Translations under genes and position numbers: made by a program
In this document: positions 23,801 to 36,000 of the stretch, in pieces
Position numbering within the stretch: position 1 is the stretch's first letter
Layout of the letters: each line of letters opens with the position of its first letter
Assembly (NCBI GenBank): GCA_964247055.1
Contig: OZ176050.1
Span: forward strand, 10,602,001 to 10,666,000
Reading direction: 5' to 3'
DNA: 64,000 bases
From: Paragordius varius
Lineage: Eukaryota; Nematomorpha
Notes under the pieces: generated by a model
Told to the model about the DNA's origin: nothing
What the model saw: only the letters and a program-made list of their open reading frames with translations
Databases searched by the model: none

Positions 23801-26800
23801 ATCAGACCATATGAGTTCAATAAGGGCTTGAAATATTGCTCGTAAAAAGGTAAAATATTAAGTAGAGCGGTTTTATTAAAGTACCCCTTAATTAGGCCCT
23901 TGCCCTGAAAAATGCGTCACCATAGAATAACTTTTTAGTTTTAAGGCAATTTTTAAAAAATCGAAGAATCATGATTCTGGGTAATACCCCAATTAAGGCA
24001 AAAATTTTAATCGAAAGTTTTTTTGTTTCGACCCTGGTTAGGGAACTACCCGCGTAAAACTGCGTTACCATATTGATACAGCATGCCTTTGGGACCAAAT
24101 TTAAGAATACCCATGAGTCTAATAGGAAGATGTGGAATCCAGGATAATTCCAGATATTCCCCATATAAAGGCAAAAATTTTTCCCAACGCTTTTTTAGCT
24201 CCTGGGTTAGGAGCTACGCGCCAAAAACTGCGCCACTATATATCGTTGTTTTGGAGCTAATTTACGGAAAATTTATGAAGCTATATGAGCTCATTAAAGG
24301 CTTGAAATATTACCCGTAGGTAAAAAAAATCAGGCGTTTTTTGGCCGTTAATTGGGGCCTTTATGCCCTAAAAATACACCATAATATGACAATTATTTAG
24401 TGTTGAGGTTTTAAATATCCCATGAGACGATGGTATCAAAGATAATTCCAAATATTAAAGGCAAAAATTTTAACTCAGCGCTTTTTCCATAGAGGTCTAT
24501 GGGTAGGGGTATAACGGTCCAAAACTGTGACGCCATATGAAAATGGCGTGGTTTTGGAGCTAATTTTAAAAAAATTTAAGAAGCCATTCGAATTCAGTTA
24601 AAAACATTTCTGGGGAATTTGTATAATATCATTCCTTCCTTTAAAAAGGGACCACAAATGATTTTCTTTTGATATTCCTTGATCTTAGGAGCACAATTTC
24701 AAAATAAAACTTTTAATCATGATTTCGTAAAACGAAAATCTTAAAATAATTCCAATGATAGTTGAATATTAACTTTTAATAAGGGACAGTTTAAATATGT
24801 CGATTTTGAGTGAACAATATTTGAACCTATGCAAAAACCTGTAAAAGAATAATTAAAGACATTCTTTTTATTAAATATGTTTTTTAATATCTTTTTATCT
24901 TGATTACTCTATTTATTGCAACACCAAGGATAATTATCGGTGGACTACGTCACAGCGAAGCGTGACAGGGCCAGTTAGTTTACTTATATAATACAAATCT
25001 TACTACATAAACCCCCGTTGTATAATTGTAAAGAAATATTAAAATTAAGATGCGCGATAAACATTATACAGTAGATCTCGCATATTTGACCACCCTTTAC
25101 AAAGTCCCTATAAAATAAGTAAGATTAATAAATTATCACGAAAAAACAAATGAATAAGCAAATGTAACAAATTAGATATAAGTTGATATACCAGAAAGAA
25201 TTCATCAAGGGTCGTATATGGTGTATTTATTACAATCATGTGCCAATCATTTTTTAGAATATTCATTTAATTTTTCGTTATAATCATTCATTTCTTACTG
25301 TAATTAGTTAAAACTAATCACCATGCATTTTTGATAAATAAGGTATTAATTTTTAAAGAACTGTTAAAAGTTGCATTAACCCCCAAATAAATTAGAAAAA
25401 GGAATAGAAAAAATAAAATTTGCCGCGGCTCTCACTATGTTTGAATGATGCACATATATACCAATGTCCCATGTTAAATTTTCATCAGGAGTCAATACAT
25501 AGAACATCTTCAAAAAATTTTAACAGAATGTGCGCGAAATTGGTGAAGGCTAGATAAAAATACATTAGATTTTTTTTTTAAATTTAAGCCTTATTCCCTG
25601 ACAAAAAGTAGCAACCAAATCCCTAATTCTTTAATTAGTCAAAAAATGAATTTAAATTTTTTTCTAAAATTTTGTAAATCAAATGGTAAAAAACAAATAT
25701 AATGAACATTTATCAATTAAACCTTATTTGACATCCAGGCTTCTTGGATTTGTTTCCTTTCTTTGTCTTTTAGGCCAGCATGATAGGCAAGAGCTAAAAT
25801 TCCGAAATCATTGAGTTGTATAGCGACTATATCGCACTCTTCTCTAGTACGGCAATAAATTAAACCCGAGGATATAGTTTGCTGTTTAATATCGTGTTTT
25901 GATTGTGCATTTATCGAGGTTTTTGATACGTTTTTTATCAACTCTAAAAGATTGAGAAAAAAAGGATCTAAGGTGGTCGATTTTGATTTATTCTCATATT
26001 CTTCTGCCATACATTCTTTATATCGCACTTCATAAAACAAATTTGATCTAAAGCATGATACTTTTAAAATGGCAGTATTTGGTACTTGCAGACCAAGTGA
26101 ATTCAATATATCGCTTAAAATATGTGCAGGGGATGTAGCTGTCAATGCAATTATAGGTATAAAAATTTTATTATTAGTCGACTGAATTAGGGGTATGATT
26201 GTTTTTATTTTGAGATAATCGGGACGAAAGTCATGACCCCATTGAGATACACAATGAGCTTCATCTATAACTACATAAGCAAGAAGATTTTTGATAATAA
26301 TATCTTGAATAAATTTACTAAACCATTTTGATTTAGATATCAACTCTGGGGTGACATATAAAAATTTAATGGGCGATTTTGGGGATTTTTTCGTTCCGAC
26401 CTTATCTATATTTGTATTTAATGTAGAATAACGTAATTTAGGTGTCATAAGTTTTTCGAAAGCGTTAGTGTGAGTAGTATTATTTATTTGCAATGCAAGA
26501 TCGCTGATTATTTGGTTTCTTTGTTCTTTAGAGATGGAGGAATTCAGAGACACAGCTCTGAGATCGCAACAATTTAAGTATAATATTTGGTCATTTATAA
26601 GCGCTAGTAATGGTGAAACAACTAACGCTAGGGAATTAGGTGATTTGTGAAGAATGGGATATTGGTAACATAACGATTTTCCAGCTCCAGTGGGCATGCA
26701 AACAAACAAATTTTTAGGTACATCTATTTTAGAAAAGAATAAATACCATTAACCATGTGACTAATCGCTTTCCTCTGAATGTCATTTTTAAAATTCTCAT

Positions 26801-26840
26801 GCCCAAAGACTTTTTTTAAATTTTGTAAATTCAAATCCAT
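20868..26840 (-). CDS. RECQL5: RecQ5-type DNA helicase
   Basis: 3'-5' DNA helicase that disrupts recombination intermediates and, in animals, binds RNA polymerase II. Three exons: 26747-26840, 25723-26723 and 20868-21953, giving 726 aa in frame. Exon 1 encodes [11 protein letters not shown], like RecQ5. Walker A is PTGAGKS (residues 42-48) and motif II is DEAH (185-188), followed by [15 protein letters not shown]. The second RecA lobe has [28 protein letters not shown] and [13 protein letters not shown] RecQ zinc-binding segment follows ([20 protein letters not shown]). The C terminus has [13 protein letters not shown], resembling the RecQ5 KIX/RNAPII-binding region; no PCNA-binding or SRI domain is seen, so it is shorter than the vertebrate enzyme. 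An extra Thr/Lys-rich stretch of about 30 residues precedes the YVTPE motif. Intron 1 is 23 bp; intron 2 is 3769 bp and contains a Helitron-like element. Confidence 0.95.
22647..24978 (+). mobile_element. Helitron-like element with internal repeats (copy H3), in RECQL5 intron 2
   Basis: It starts TCTATATAATTATAAAAATGG after an A and ends with a hairpin-forming GTCACAGCGAAGCGTGAC, then AGGGCCAG and TTAG (a worn CTAG), followed by T. The 2332-bp interior is built of diverged units of about 300 bp; the 'attccaggtattcc' block recurs near 23059, 23365, 23662, 23969, 24140 and 24446, with one short 171-bp step. No Rep/helicase coding is seen. It lies antisense to RECQL5. Confidence 0.75.
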
Positions 26841-27109
26841 ATTACCCGTTCATATCAACATATGTAGTATATCTATATGTTATAAAAATCTGGAATAGAG
26901 GCCTTAAGACAATTTTAGGGGGAAAACGTGTTTATCTAGTAGATTTTAATTTTTTATAACGCTACTGATTGGGCTTTTTTTGAATTGGTCTAAACCGCTT
27001 TTAATAACAATAAATTTCAAGCATTTGCAAAGGTAGCTTAAAAGCTTTTACAATTTAAATTTAGCCTCCATAAAAAATAACCTGATGATAAGATCTGATA
27101 AGGAAATCG

Positions 27110-28008
27110 TATCAGGATTATTATGGTGCTTCTCTTTTTGGCCCTTGCTAGTGATTTAAGATTGCCACTTTAATGGTAAGCGCTCCATATCATTAAATGC
27201 CGAAATTTGCCCACATTTTATTTAAATAAATTTTGGTAAAAATATCACTAAAATATATCACAAAAAAAGCAAAACAATGTTATTACAAGATTTTAATCTT
27301 AAGATGTGGGCGAAAATCCCATTTGTTTTGCTCTTCTGAAATAGACTAGTTCTCTTAAAATTAATGTTATAATGCCTTAGATAAAAATTATAAATATTAG
27401 CAAAATTTTTATATCATCCAAAATTATTTTTAGTAAAAATACATTATTTTCAAAAAAATTTTTTGCAAATTTGTTGAAGCGTACTATACACTATTTTAAG
27501 CCAGGAAGGAAACTTATAAACACGCTTTTAATTATAAATACACTTTTTCTATACATATTCACGATGGTGATTATTTGAGCTTCAGAATTTCGATTTAAAG
27601 GCTCACTTAGATAATTGTGCTTAGTTTCTGTATAAAAACAGACTTTATTTTTAACATTAATTTGGACCAACAAATATTTTAATCGAAATTCTAAAGTCAT
27701 AGCAATATTCAGCATCATCATATTATAAAGAAAATTGTTTTTGTAATATCTCTAACCGTTTATATATCGTTGTTATCAAGCCTGAAACTAGAAGGAAGTA
27801 TGTCTCGATAAAATTTTGTTTAAAATTATTTTGAAAAAAATATGCATTTTTTGAAAAAGTTTTAGTTGATATCAAAATTAAGCATGTATTATAATTTTTA
27901 TTTTTCAATCTCGGCATTTTCATTTAAAGATAAATTATTTTAGAAGAGCGTAAAAGTTTGGGACTTTTGGCCCTCATATTAATTAAGTTTTTTTAAAAAT
28001 ATAGTGAT
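27110..28008. repeat. Palindromic dispersed repeat (family C), copy 2, left part
   Basis: Begins with 'atcaggattattatggtg' and 'gtaagcgctccatatcat' blocks, also found near 30190 and 59218, and returns in reverse near 27930-27985 (agaagagc...gggactttt). The sequence appears to resume at 29341-29510 (reverse form of 'gcgcaaattttgcc' and 'ggccaaaaccaaaa'), so the gypsy fossil probably landed in this copy. Confidence 0.5.
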
Positions 28009-28277
28009 TGTGAGGTTTATTTATTCACGTATAGCAGTATGGTATAATAAAATAGAGTTGAGAGATAAAAAGAAAAACCAAATAAAAATAGTGAGTTGCT
28101 ATTATATCACAAGTTCATTTTTATCTGTGCATGCCTTATTTGCGTAGACGTTACACAATGGTTATTCTCAACAACAGATAAGCTTTAACACGAAATATAT
28201 ATATAATATTCAAATACAAAATAACTGATGCAACATGAATTGAGTGTGTTAACAAAATAGAATATTATAACCTTACA
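28009..28277 (-). repeat. 3' LTR of the Ty3/gypsy fossil
   Basis: On the minus strand it runs from TGTAAGG, just after the purine tract, to CCTCACA. An AATAAATAAA run near its far end fits the polyadenylation region of an LTR. No second copy is in the window, so the limits rest on the TG/CA ends and the neighbouring purine tract. Confidence 0.65.
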
Positions 28278-28328
28278 TTACTCTCCCCCTAAGTTAACCA
28301 CGGGGGCTGTCGTGTTCGTACATTATAC

Positions 28329-29333
28329 CTATAAGTTTAAACGATCGGGAGGCTGCCGTCTTCTTAGCGGATATCTACGCTCGGGTAGGTCAGAAACCTC
28401 CTTTACCACGTCGGGTGTAGCCTCTACAGGCGTCAGCGATTCTGGGGCTACGTCTTGCCATGAGGTAGCCGGCGATGGGGCATGGACTATTTGAGATTCC
28501 GAGGTGGGATGGAAGGTTTGTTCGGAGGGGGCTTCGACATGACCCGGGACACTTTGCTCTATTAAGGGGTTACTCTCGTATGAATTCCCTCCCGACCTAT
28601 GTCGTAACTGATCGGCATGTTTGCGTTTTCGCAACCCTTCCTCATCTTGCACTTCATACGAGAGTAACCCCCTTCTCTCCAGAATGTGACCTGGCCGCCA
28701 GCCTACGGCCATTTCATTTTTAATATAGACAGGGTCGTTTTGTTGGAATTCGCGTCTCGGTTCATTTTCGTGCTCTATAAATTCGACAGGGGTTGTTTTT
28801 ACCCAAGAGATAGGATTGTGTACACGCCGTTTTAGGAATATGGCGGAAGGCGTTTCTTTTAGCGAAGAATGCATGCTAGTTCGATACGAATAAAGGACCG
28901 TGTTGATAGCTTCATATGCATGCATTTGTTGGGTCTTAGTAGCGGCGTATTTCGTTTTTAATGTCTTTATTACTCTCTCGACTAGACCGTTTGTTTTGGG
29001 GTGATAGGGTGCTGCACAGATGTGCTTTATATTCATATGATTTAGGAGAGTCGTAAATTCTCTTGAAGTAAAATACGGGGCGTTATCGGTCACAATTTGG
29101 CGGGGGAAACCAAATCGTGCGATGTGTTTCTCCAGGCAATTTAAAACGCTTTGACTCGTTATTGATTTGAGAAGATCTATCTCTACCCACCGTGAGGCGC
29201 TATCGATAGTCACTAACCAATAATATCCGTCCACCGGTCCAGCAACATCTATATGTAACCTTTCCCATGTCAAAGTGTTAAAATTCCATCGATAGGGAAT
29301 ATTTTGTGGAAAATAGCCTTTAGCTTTCACCAA
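28329..29333 (-). pseudogene. Integrase part of a Ty3/gypsy fossil
   Basis: About 334 codons similar to the retroviral-type integrase of Ty3/gypsy elements (K02A2.6-like group). It includes the catalytic core region (HIDVAGP, VTDNAPYF, AAPYHPKTNGLVERVI), the following YRTSMHSS.KETPS segment common to this group, and a basic, Pro-rich tail. Its start lies inside the integrase region, so it is only a fragment of the original polyprotein. It is treated as a fossil; no host function is suggested. Confidence 0.9.
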
Positions 29334-29340
29334 AAAAGAT

Positions 29341-30189
29341 TTTAAAAAATGTGCGCGAATTCAGCGATTTTCTGATATAAAGCATTTCTTAAATTGCTCA
29401 TAAGGGCCAAAGCCAAAAACACGATAATAATCCCAATAGATTTTCTTAACAGAATATGCATATATATATATTTCATCAGCTTATTTGCGCCCCATTTTGG
29501 ACGCAGTATAATATACATTCCCTTTTGTATCAGTGATAAAAAAATTAAAAAAAATCTGGCGAAAATTTTAAAATGAAGATTTTCAATTTTTTGGTATAAT
29601 TTTTTTTGAAGCATGCGCCTAAAAAAGCATTATTTTGTGTTCGGCATAATACCTTAAATACTTTCTAAAATATTTAAATTTCCAATCGCTCGGGCATATA
29701 AAATACCCCAAAGGTAATGAAGTGAAAATAATTTGCCGAAAACTCGGCTTCCAATTCTTTAATAAGTTTTTTATATTTTTAAATTATCATGAATCACTGA
29801 TTTAAGAGTATCCTTGGGTTCAACTCCGTTCCACTAAAAATGTTTGCACAATATTGCCTAAAGCTACGAAACATGTACCATTTCAATAATGTTTTTTTTA
29901 TTTTTTTAGCAATGCCCTAATGCCCTCAGCCAATTTTTAATTTGACATCGGGCTTTTGAACAGATATAGCCTTTGAAGAAATTTTGAGGAAAACGCGTAA
30001 ATCTATTCAAAAATAAAGGATTTACGAATTTACTGAGGGTGGCAGAATCACATTTTTATTATCTTCTGTAAGCCGTTTTCATGAGATCACGTTTTTAAAA
30101 ACCATATTCAAAATGATTTACAGCATATTATCGATATCCACAGGGCCCACAAAGAATATCTTGATGAAATATATATTCTGCTTGGAAAA
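29341..30189. repeat. Right part of family C copy 2 and adjacent AT-rich DNA
   Basis: 29341-29510 is the reverse-strand continuation of family C (tgctcataagggccaaagcc matches the reverse of blocks near 30220). The rest (29510-30189) contains weaker family-like pieces and no gene. Confidence 0.45.
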
Positions 30190-31115
30190 AGATCAGGATC
30201 ATCCTAGTTCTTTTGGTTTTGGCCCTAACGAGTGCTTTAAAAAATTATATTTGTGGTAAATGCTCTATATCAGAAAATGGCAAAATTTGCGCAAATTTTT
30301 TTGATGAAAGCTAAATGCTTTATTCGAAAAAATATTTTTGTATATCATTAAAGCAAAACAATATTTTTAAAAAATTAAATTTTTTTCGATGCGGGATCTA
30401 CCAAATTTTTTCGCTCATCTAAAATGGGCTCGATCTCTTAAAATAAATGGCGTCATAAAAATTTAAATATATGCTCAATTTTGATATCCAAAAATATTTT
30501 TTAAAAAATGCAACCTTTTTTTTAATATAAATTTTATTACAATTTTGTTGAAGCTTATTCTTTTTTGTGGCGGGAAACGATGTAAAAACGCTTTAAGATA
30601 TTACAAAAACACTTTTTTTCCGATTCTGCACATATCACAACAGACTTTTTATTTAGCTATTGGTTCGTCTAATTTTTTAGATATGCATAATCTACGAAAA
30701 TTTGAAAGCAAACAAACCTTTAAACAATTATTCTGAAGGGATAAAAATGTACAGAATCATATTATTTAGAAAAACGTTTTTATCTGAGCGTATTTATACC
30801 GTTTCCTCAGGCCTCAAAATAGTATGAAGTACGCTTCAACTTGATAAAATTACTTTTTAGAAATATTTTTGTTCAGGAGAACTAGCCTATTTTAGAAGAG
30901 CAACTTGGGACTTTGCCCACATTTAAAATTAAATTTTTTATAAAATACTGTTTTGCTTTTTATATTTATTTTATGATATATTTTATTGATATTTTTTGGA
31001 GCATTTAGCTTTCTCCAAAAAATTTTGTTTAATACAATGCTGCACTACAAAAGTGATAGCTTTCTTATGTTGCTCGTAAGGGCCAAAACCAAAAGCACAA
31101 TGATAATCCTAATGC
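30190..31115. repeat. Palindromic dispersed repeat (family C), most complete copy
   Basis: Forward blocks at 30190-30560 ('gatcaggatcatcctagttc', 'tcgctcatctaaaatgggct', 'tttgttgaagcttattc') return in reverse order at 30825-31115 ('gtacgcttcaacttgataaa', 'gaactagcctattttagaag', 'gtaagggccaaaaccaaaag'). The arms of about 300 bp around a central region of about 270 bp make it a foldback-type element of roughly 0.9 kb. No coding capacity. Confidence 0.55.
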
Positions 31116-31369
31116 ATTTTTCTATTAATATATATCTTCATCAGGATGTTACACCCCCCGATTTTAGAAGCAATGTAATTTTATCGAAAAATCTCGGGAT
31201 TTTTCCGTTTATTTCATGATAATGCTAATATTGCCATCAAATTTAGGATATTTATTTATCAGCGTTATAAAGGCAGATTAAGGATAAACGCTTTTAATAT
31301 TTTCGCTGTATACCGCTTTATCTGTAAAATAGGTCGAGATAAAAATGCGTAATACCTTACTGGAAATCC

Positions 31370-31830
31370 ACTTTTGTACTAAATGCTCCATATGAAAAAT
31401 CGCAAAATTAGCCACATTATGTTAAAATTTTTTGGTGAAAGCTAAATGCTTTATTCCAAAATAAATCATTTTAATTTTTAATTACATTTAAAAACCAAAT
31501 CTATGTTATCAAATTTTAATTAGATGTGGGCTCTAAGAGTGTCAAATTTTTGTACCCCTGTAAATAGGCTAGTTTTCTTAAAGTAAACAAACGAAATTTT
31601 TAACATATGCTGGATTGTGTCAAAAAAACAAATATTTATAAAAGGCATTCTCTGCTTTAAAATAATTTTTTATTTTTGTTGCGCATTGGGTATTTCGAAG
31701 TATGGTGGAAACCGTATAAAAACAATTTAAATCTATAAATACCTTTGCTATATAATTTAATAGTGACCATTTTAATGACCTCGATAGAAAATTCGCGCCT
31801 GATATTTTAGTTATAAAAATGTGTTCCCCC
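31370..31830. repeat. Family C repeat, partial copy
   Basis: Shares 'taaatgctccatatgaaaaa', 'gatgtgggctctaagagtg' and 'aggctagttttcttaaa' with the other copies. Only one half of the palindrome is evident. Confidence 0.45.
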
Positions 31831-33061
31831 CAAAAATCTGCTTAATGAAACTTAACAGTAATCCTTTTTCAATAGAGTCCTGTATTTATCAAAGCTTTTT
31901 TTTCTAGGCTATTAACATAAAAGCTGATAATAAATAATGCGCTTGATCCAAATATGCGCATTCAAAGGGTTATTAAATAACTCAGTTAAACGCTCACAGA
32001 TGTTTATTGCAATTATAGAAATTTAACCAATCTAGATAATTTTATTACTGTCATTTATGCAAATTATAATTATTTGAAAATCAGTTTTTGTTTATATAAA
32101 CAGTTTCTTATTATTGTTTTAGATCTCATGTGATTAACATATGTATTGATAGTTAAGCGGTCGCATTCATGGTAATAAACGCGATAACCGGTGAGACCCC
32201 AACCCTGTTCACAAGGCTTTAAATAACAGCAATCGCTTTCAACCTAGTGTTGGGTAAAGGGAAGAATTATAATAAAAAATTTTGACCTAATTTAATTTAG
32301 AAACTCAAAAATTTGGGAAAATATTAAAGCCACCTTAAACAGATGTAACATATATTTATTTGCATGAATAATAAGTATACATAGGCAAATCAAGACAATT
32401 CTACCATAAAAAACGATATTAAAAATTATTATATAATAATGAAACATGTAATTAAAAAAAATTTTAATATACTATCTATTAACAAATAATACAAACTATA
32501 ATTGAGATTGATACTGCATTTTTTAATTGCATATATTTTGCATATTTACCATGTGTTATGATATAAAAATATATTTTTTAAAAAAACAAAACACAAAACT
32601 GTTTATATAAATTGTTGAAATAATATAAAATTGTTCATATTGATAAAAAAATATGGATTACAATATAAATTATTATTTAAATGAATATTGCCATTTTCCC
32701 ACCTTTCTCTTATTATTTCAATACAGGAAAAAACTTAAAAAGTTAGGCTTTTTTAGTCTTTTAATTGGTTAATATCATAATATAATACTTATAAAATCAG
32801 CAGTTGTAAATATTTCGTTATTTTTTATTTTTTAATATTTCATTTTATTGTGATTGAAAATGTTAAAGCGGGATAGTTTGTACAATAGATTTACATTAAA
32901 GTTACAAATCTATTAACTCAAATGATTGTCAAATAACCAATTTAAAAACTTGATAAGCTTCCTTTTTTTGTTTTCCCTGTATTGTTATATTAAAAAAATG
33001 ATACACTAAAAAAGAAAAGCGAAAATCGAAATGATAATGTTTTGAAAAGTCAAATGCATTC
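31831..33061. other. AT-rich stretch downstream of the CALHM gene
   Basis: About 1.2 kb. Possible polyadenylation signals for the CALHM gene (TTTATT on the + strand) occur near 32824-32850. A less AT-rich patch near 32150-32260 shows no readable motif. Nothing else is supported. Confidence 0.45.
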
Positions 33062-36000
33062 CTAATTGCTTGTGGTTGTGACAGTTATCCCTGTACTGAT
33101 ATGCGGTGCATTGGTCGTCGTTTTAATAGGGGAACTCACTGTATAAGTCGTCGCGCCGCCCGTGTTGTGGTGACCGGTCCCTGATAAAATAATTAAAATG
33201 TTTTTTATGATAGAATATTACATTAAAAAAATGAACTATAAATACAGACAAAACTTAAAAGCTATAAGGGACAAAAAATTTTTGCTAAATAAGGAAGAGA
33301 GATGTAAATTAAGAAAAAATATATATTATAAATAATTGTAGGTAAATAGTTTATGTAGGAAAAATTACTGTTAAATTTAGTATAGCGTTTTTTTGAAAAA
33401 AATATTTTTGTCATTATGTGTTTTACGCTTTTTCTGTACTAATTAAATTTTCTGTAATAGACATCGCGTTTTTAAAAAATATATATTATATTTGTAGAGG
33501 TAAGTATATTTTGTATAAATTATGATAATTATTGACTTTGATTAAAAATAAATTGTAATAAAAACGATTATTCTAAACATATTAAAAACTGACAAACATA
33601 ACCTATTTTTTAAATTTTAGTCGATATATGCACATATAATAATGATATATCGCTTAAAATTAATTATTAAAAACATATGAAACAGATCAATTTTATAATA
33701 AACAGGCGATCATATCTAATAAACCTATCGTTGTCGTAATAAAATGGGTCGTTTCGTCTACAGGTCTCCCAGAGGTCGAAGTTGAAATGTCATAACCAGA
33801 ACGCTCAGATACATTAGTTAATGGCCGGTATGCAGTATCAACTTTTCCTGACGCAGGATACGAGTGTTGCTCATAGTAATAATCGGTAGGGGCAGTTAAA
33901 TGTTCCTTAAACTCCATCGAAGGTCCAACACGATGCCACCAATTCGGTTTTCTTGCATTCTCGTGAAAGTATGCATCAACATGTCGTACCGCCAAAGATT
34001 TCGCATTCCGCTACCGTTAAATTTATATATATGCATGAATGTTAACTTGGGGAAAAGATATTAATAATTTCTAAATCTTAAAATAACCAGTTAATTTAAT
34101 TCATTTATTAGAGAATCAAATTTTAATGAAAACACAATAAATATTTTCCAAAATTTTTTATTGGTTTATACAAAAGTTGGCTCATTGGCAAGAATCATAC
34201 TTTTGTGATGATAGTTGCCAAATATACTATACCCCCCTAATTTTGCTATATAAAAGAAAATAAAACTTTATAAAAATTCGTGAATATAAAAAATGGTCAA
34301 GTAAAAAATTTCCCCTAAAATTAATTTTATCTTGATATACAAGTATAACTCGACATTCCCCTACTTTTTATAGATGTTTTACATGTGCATAGAGGAATTA
34401 CAGTTATAAATATGTATGTAACTTACACGAGAGAGACGTTCGAATTCATTAGCCTCTTTCCATTTGTAAATGTCGGCAAAACGGCGCTCATAGAAATTCA
34501 TTTTGCTGCACAACGACTTAAACAACTTCACTACATATGATACAGAATAGAGTTCTTATTCGATAAATAATGGTGTACAGATAAATATACAGTCATAAAT
34601 AATTATTTTGAAGCGAAATTTTTTTTATAAAGAAAAACTTTTTTAAAAAAACTTTTTATCATCAAACTTTAACAACAAACAATGTAAGCATTTTATAATA
34701 CCAAATAACAATGCAAAAGCTAGCGTCAATAATAAAATCCATCCAATCATTTGGGATTTGGCGCGAACCTGGCGGGTATGGAGGTAATTTGGATCACATG
34801 GCTTAACTGAATATCCACAAGTTAAAAATCTAGACATAAATAAGTATATGCATGCACTTTTTTAACTAATATCTACCGTTTAAATCAAAATGTAAAAGTA
34901 ATGGAGCAATCATTTCGACAATTACAAACGATTATTTTTCATTCGAGATCGTGCCATAATATATAATATACCATTTTTCAGTCAAAAGCAACCCTTTTCG
35001 AGCAAAAACAACACTTTTTCAACGAAATGCAACATTTTTCATCCATTGTTGCTTTTGGTCGGAAAAGGTTGCTTTTGACTGAAAAAATGTTGCGTTTGAA
35101 AGCATGTTGCGTTTGTGTTACAAAGGTGTTGATTTTGACTGAAACACGGGATAGTATGTTATACATAGGGTAGAGATTTATAGCAAAATATTTTTATTCG
35201 ACAAGTTGTGATTTTAAAACCAAACCCCATAAATTATTAAAATTAAAAAATATTTATATGAGCCTGGTTTAACGTGACTAAAATAATACACAAGTTACAA
35301 AAATGTTACTTGCCATCCAGCAAAGATATTAAAATCCATTCCCAAGCCGGGACGGATGCCGATAACAAAGCTTTCCCAATATGAGGAATTTTATGCCCAA
35401 TGCCGCCATGTTGCTGAGTTACTTTGACTTGAGTCCCATCTTCTCGGACTGTGACCCCGGTTGTACTTTCCTTCCTAAACAATCCTGTAACATGTCTCCA
35501 CAATTCATTTTTGATAATCAATTCTACAAAAAAGGAAAAAATTGATTACAATTAATGTGATAAACTTTGGTTTACAAACAGTTTTTTTAAAAAAATTATG
35601 TGCCAATTTTTTTACCTGAACAAAAATTGAAAAAATAAAAATGTGTTTTGAACAGGTACCATTAATTTATTTTTAAAAAACGATTCTAGCAAAAAATGAA
35701 AAAAAGGTGTTTTTAATGGATGTAGTCTGACTTTAAGGTTAGGGTTTAATTAATATATGCGTGACAAATATTTTAAATCCTAATGGATAATATGAATATG
35801 TGTAAAAAACGAAAATTGTAAAAAATAAAAATGCATTGGCCGGGAATTGAACCCGGGTCTCCCGCGTGGCAGGCGAGAATTCTACCACTGAACCACCAAT
35901 GCTACGGTAGAAAATAGATTATTTAAGTTTATAATGCGGTTTTTTAAACAAATTAGGGATGTTTTTTCGTAGGATATAACAAGAGTGTCCAACACACGGC

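Larger units (their letters stand above)
28009..29340 (-). mobile_element. Ty3/gypsy LTR-retrotransposon fossil, 3' part
   Basis: A minus-oriented 3' portion of a Ty3/gypsy element: the end of pol (integrase, 28329-29333), a purine-rich tract (AGGGGGAGAG, just before the LTR) and one LTR of about 269 bp (28009-28277) with TG...CA ends. The 5' LTR, gag, protease and reverse transcriptase are not in the window, so it is an incomplete, dead copy. The remaining coding stretch looks whole over its length, which suggests a fairly recent insertion. It sits inside a family C repeat. A date cannot be read without the second LTR. Confidence 0.88.

Noticed and set aside
22647-24978. Reading the ~300-bp unit arrays as an independent satellite
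   Set aside because: The arrays always lie between the same 5' TC end and 3' CTAG-type end and keep unit order between copies, so they are element interiors, not free satellite DNA.
28312-28723. Plus-strand frames opposite the gypsy integrase stretch
   Set aside because: Antisense to a recognised protein-coding fossil; no independent motif.
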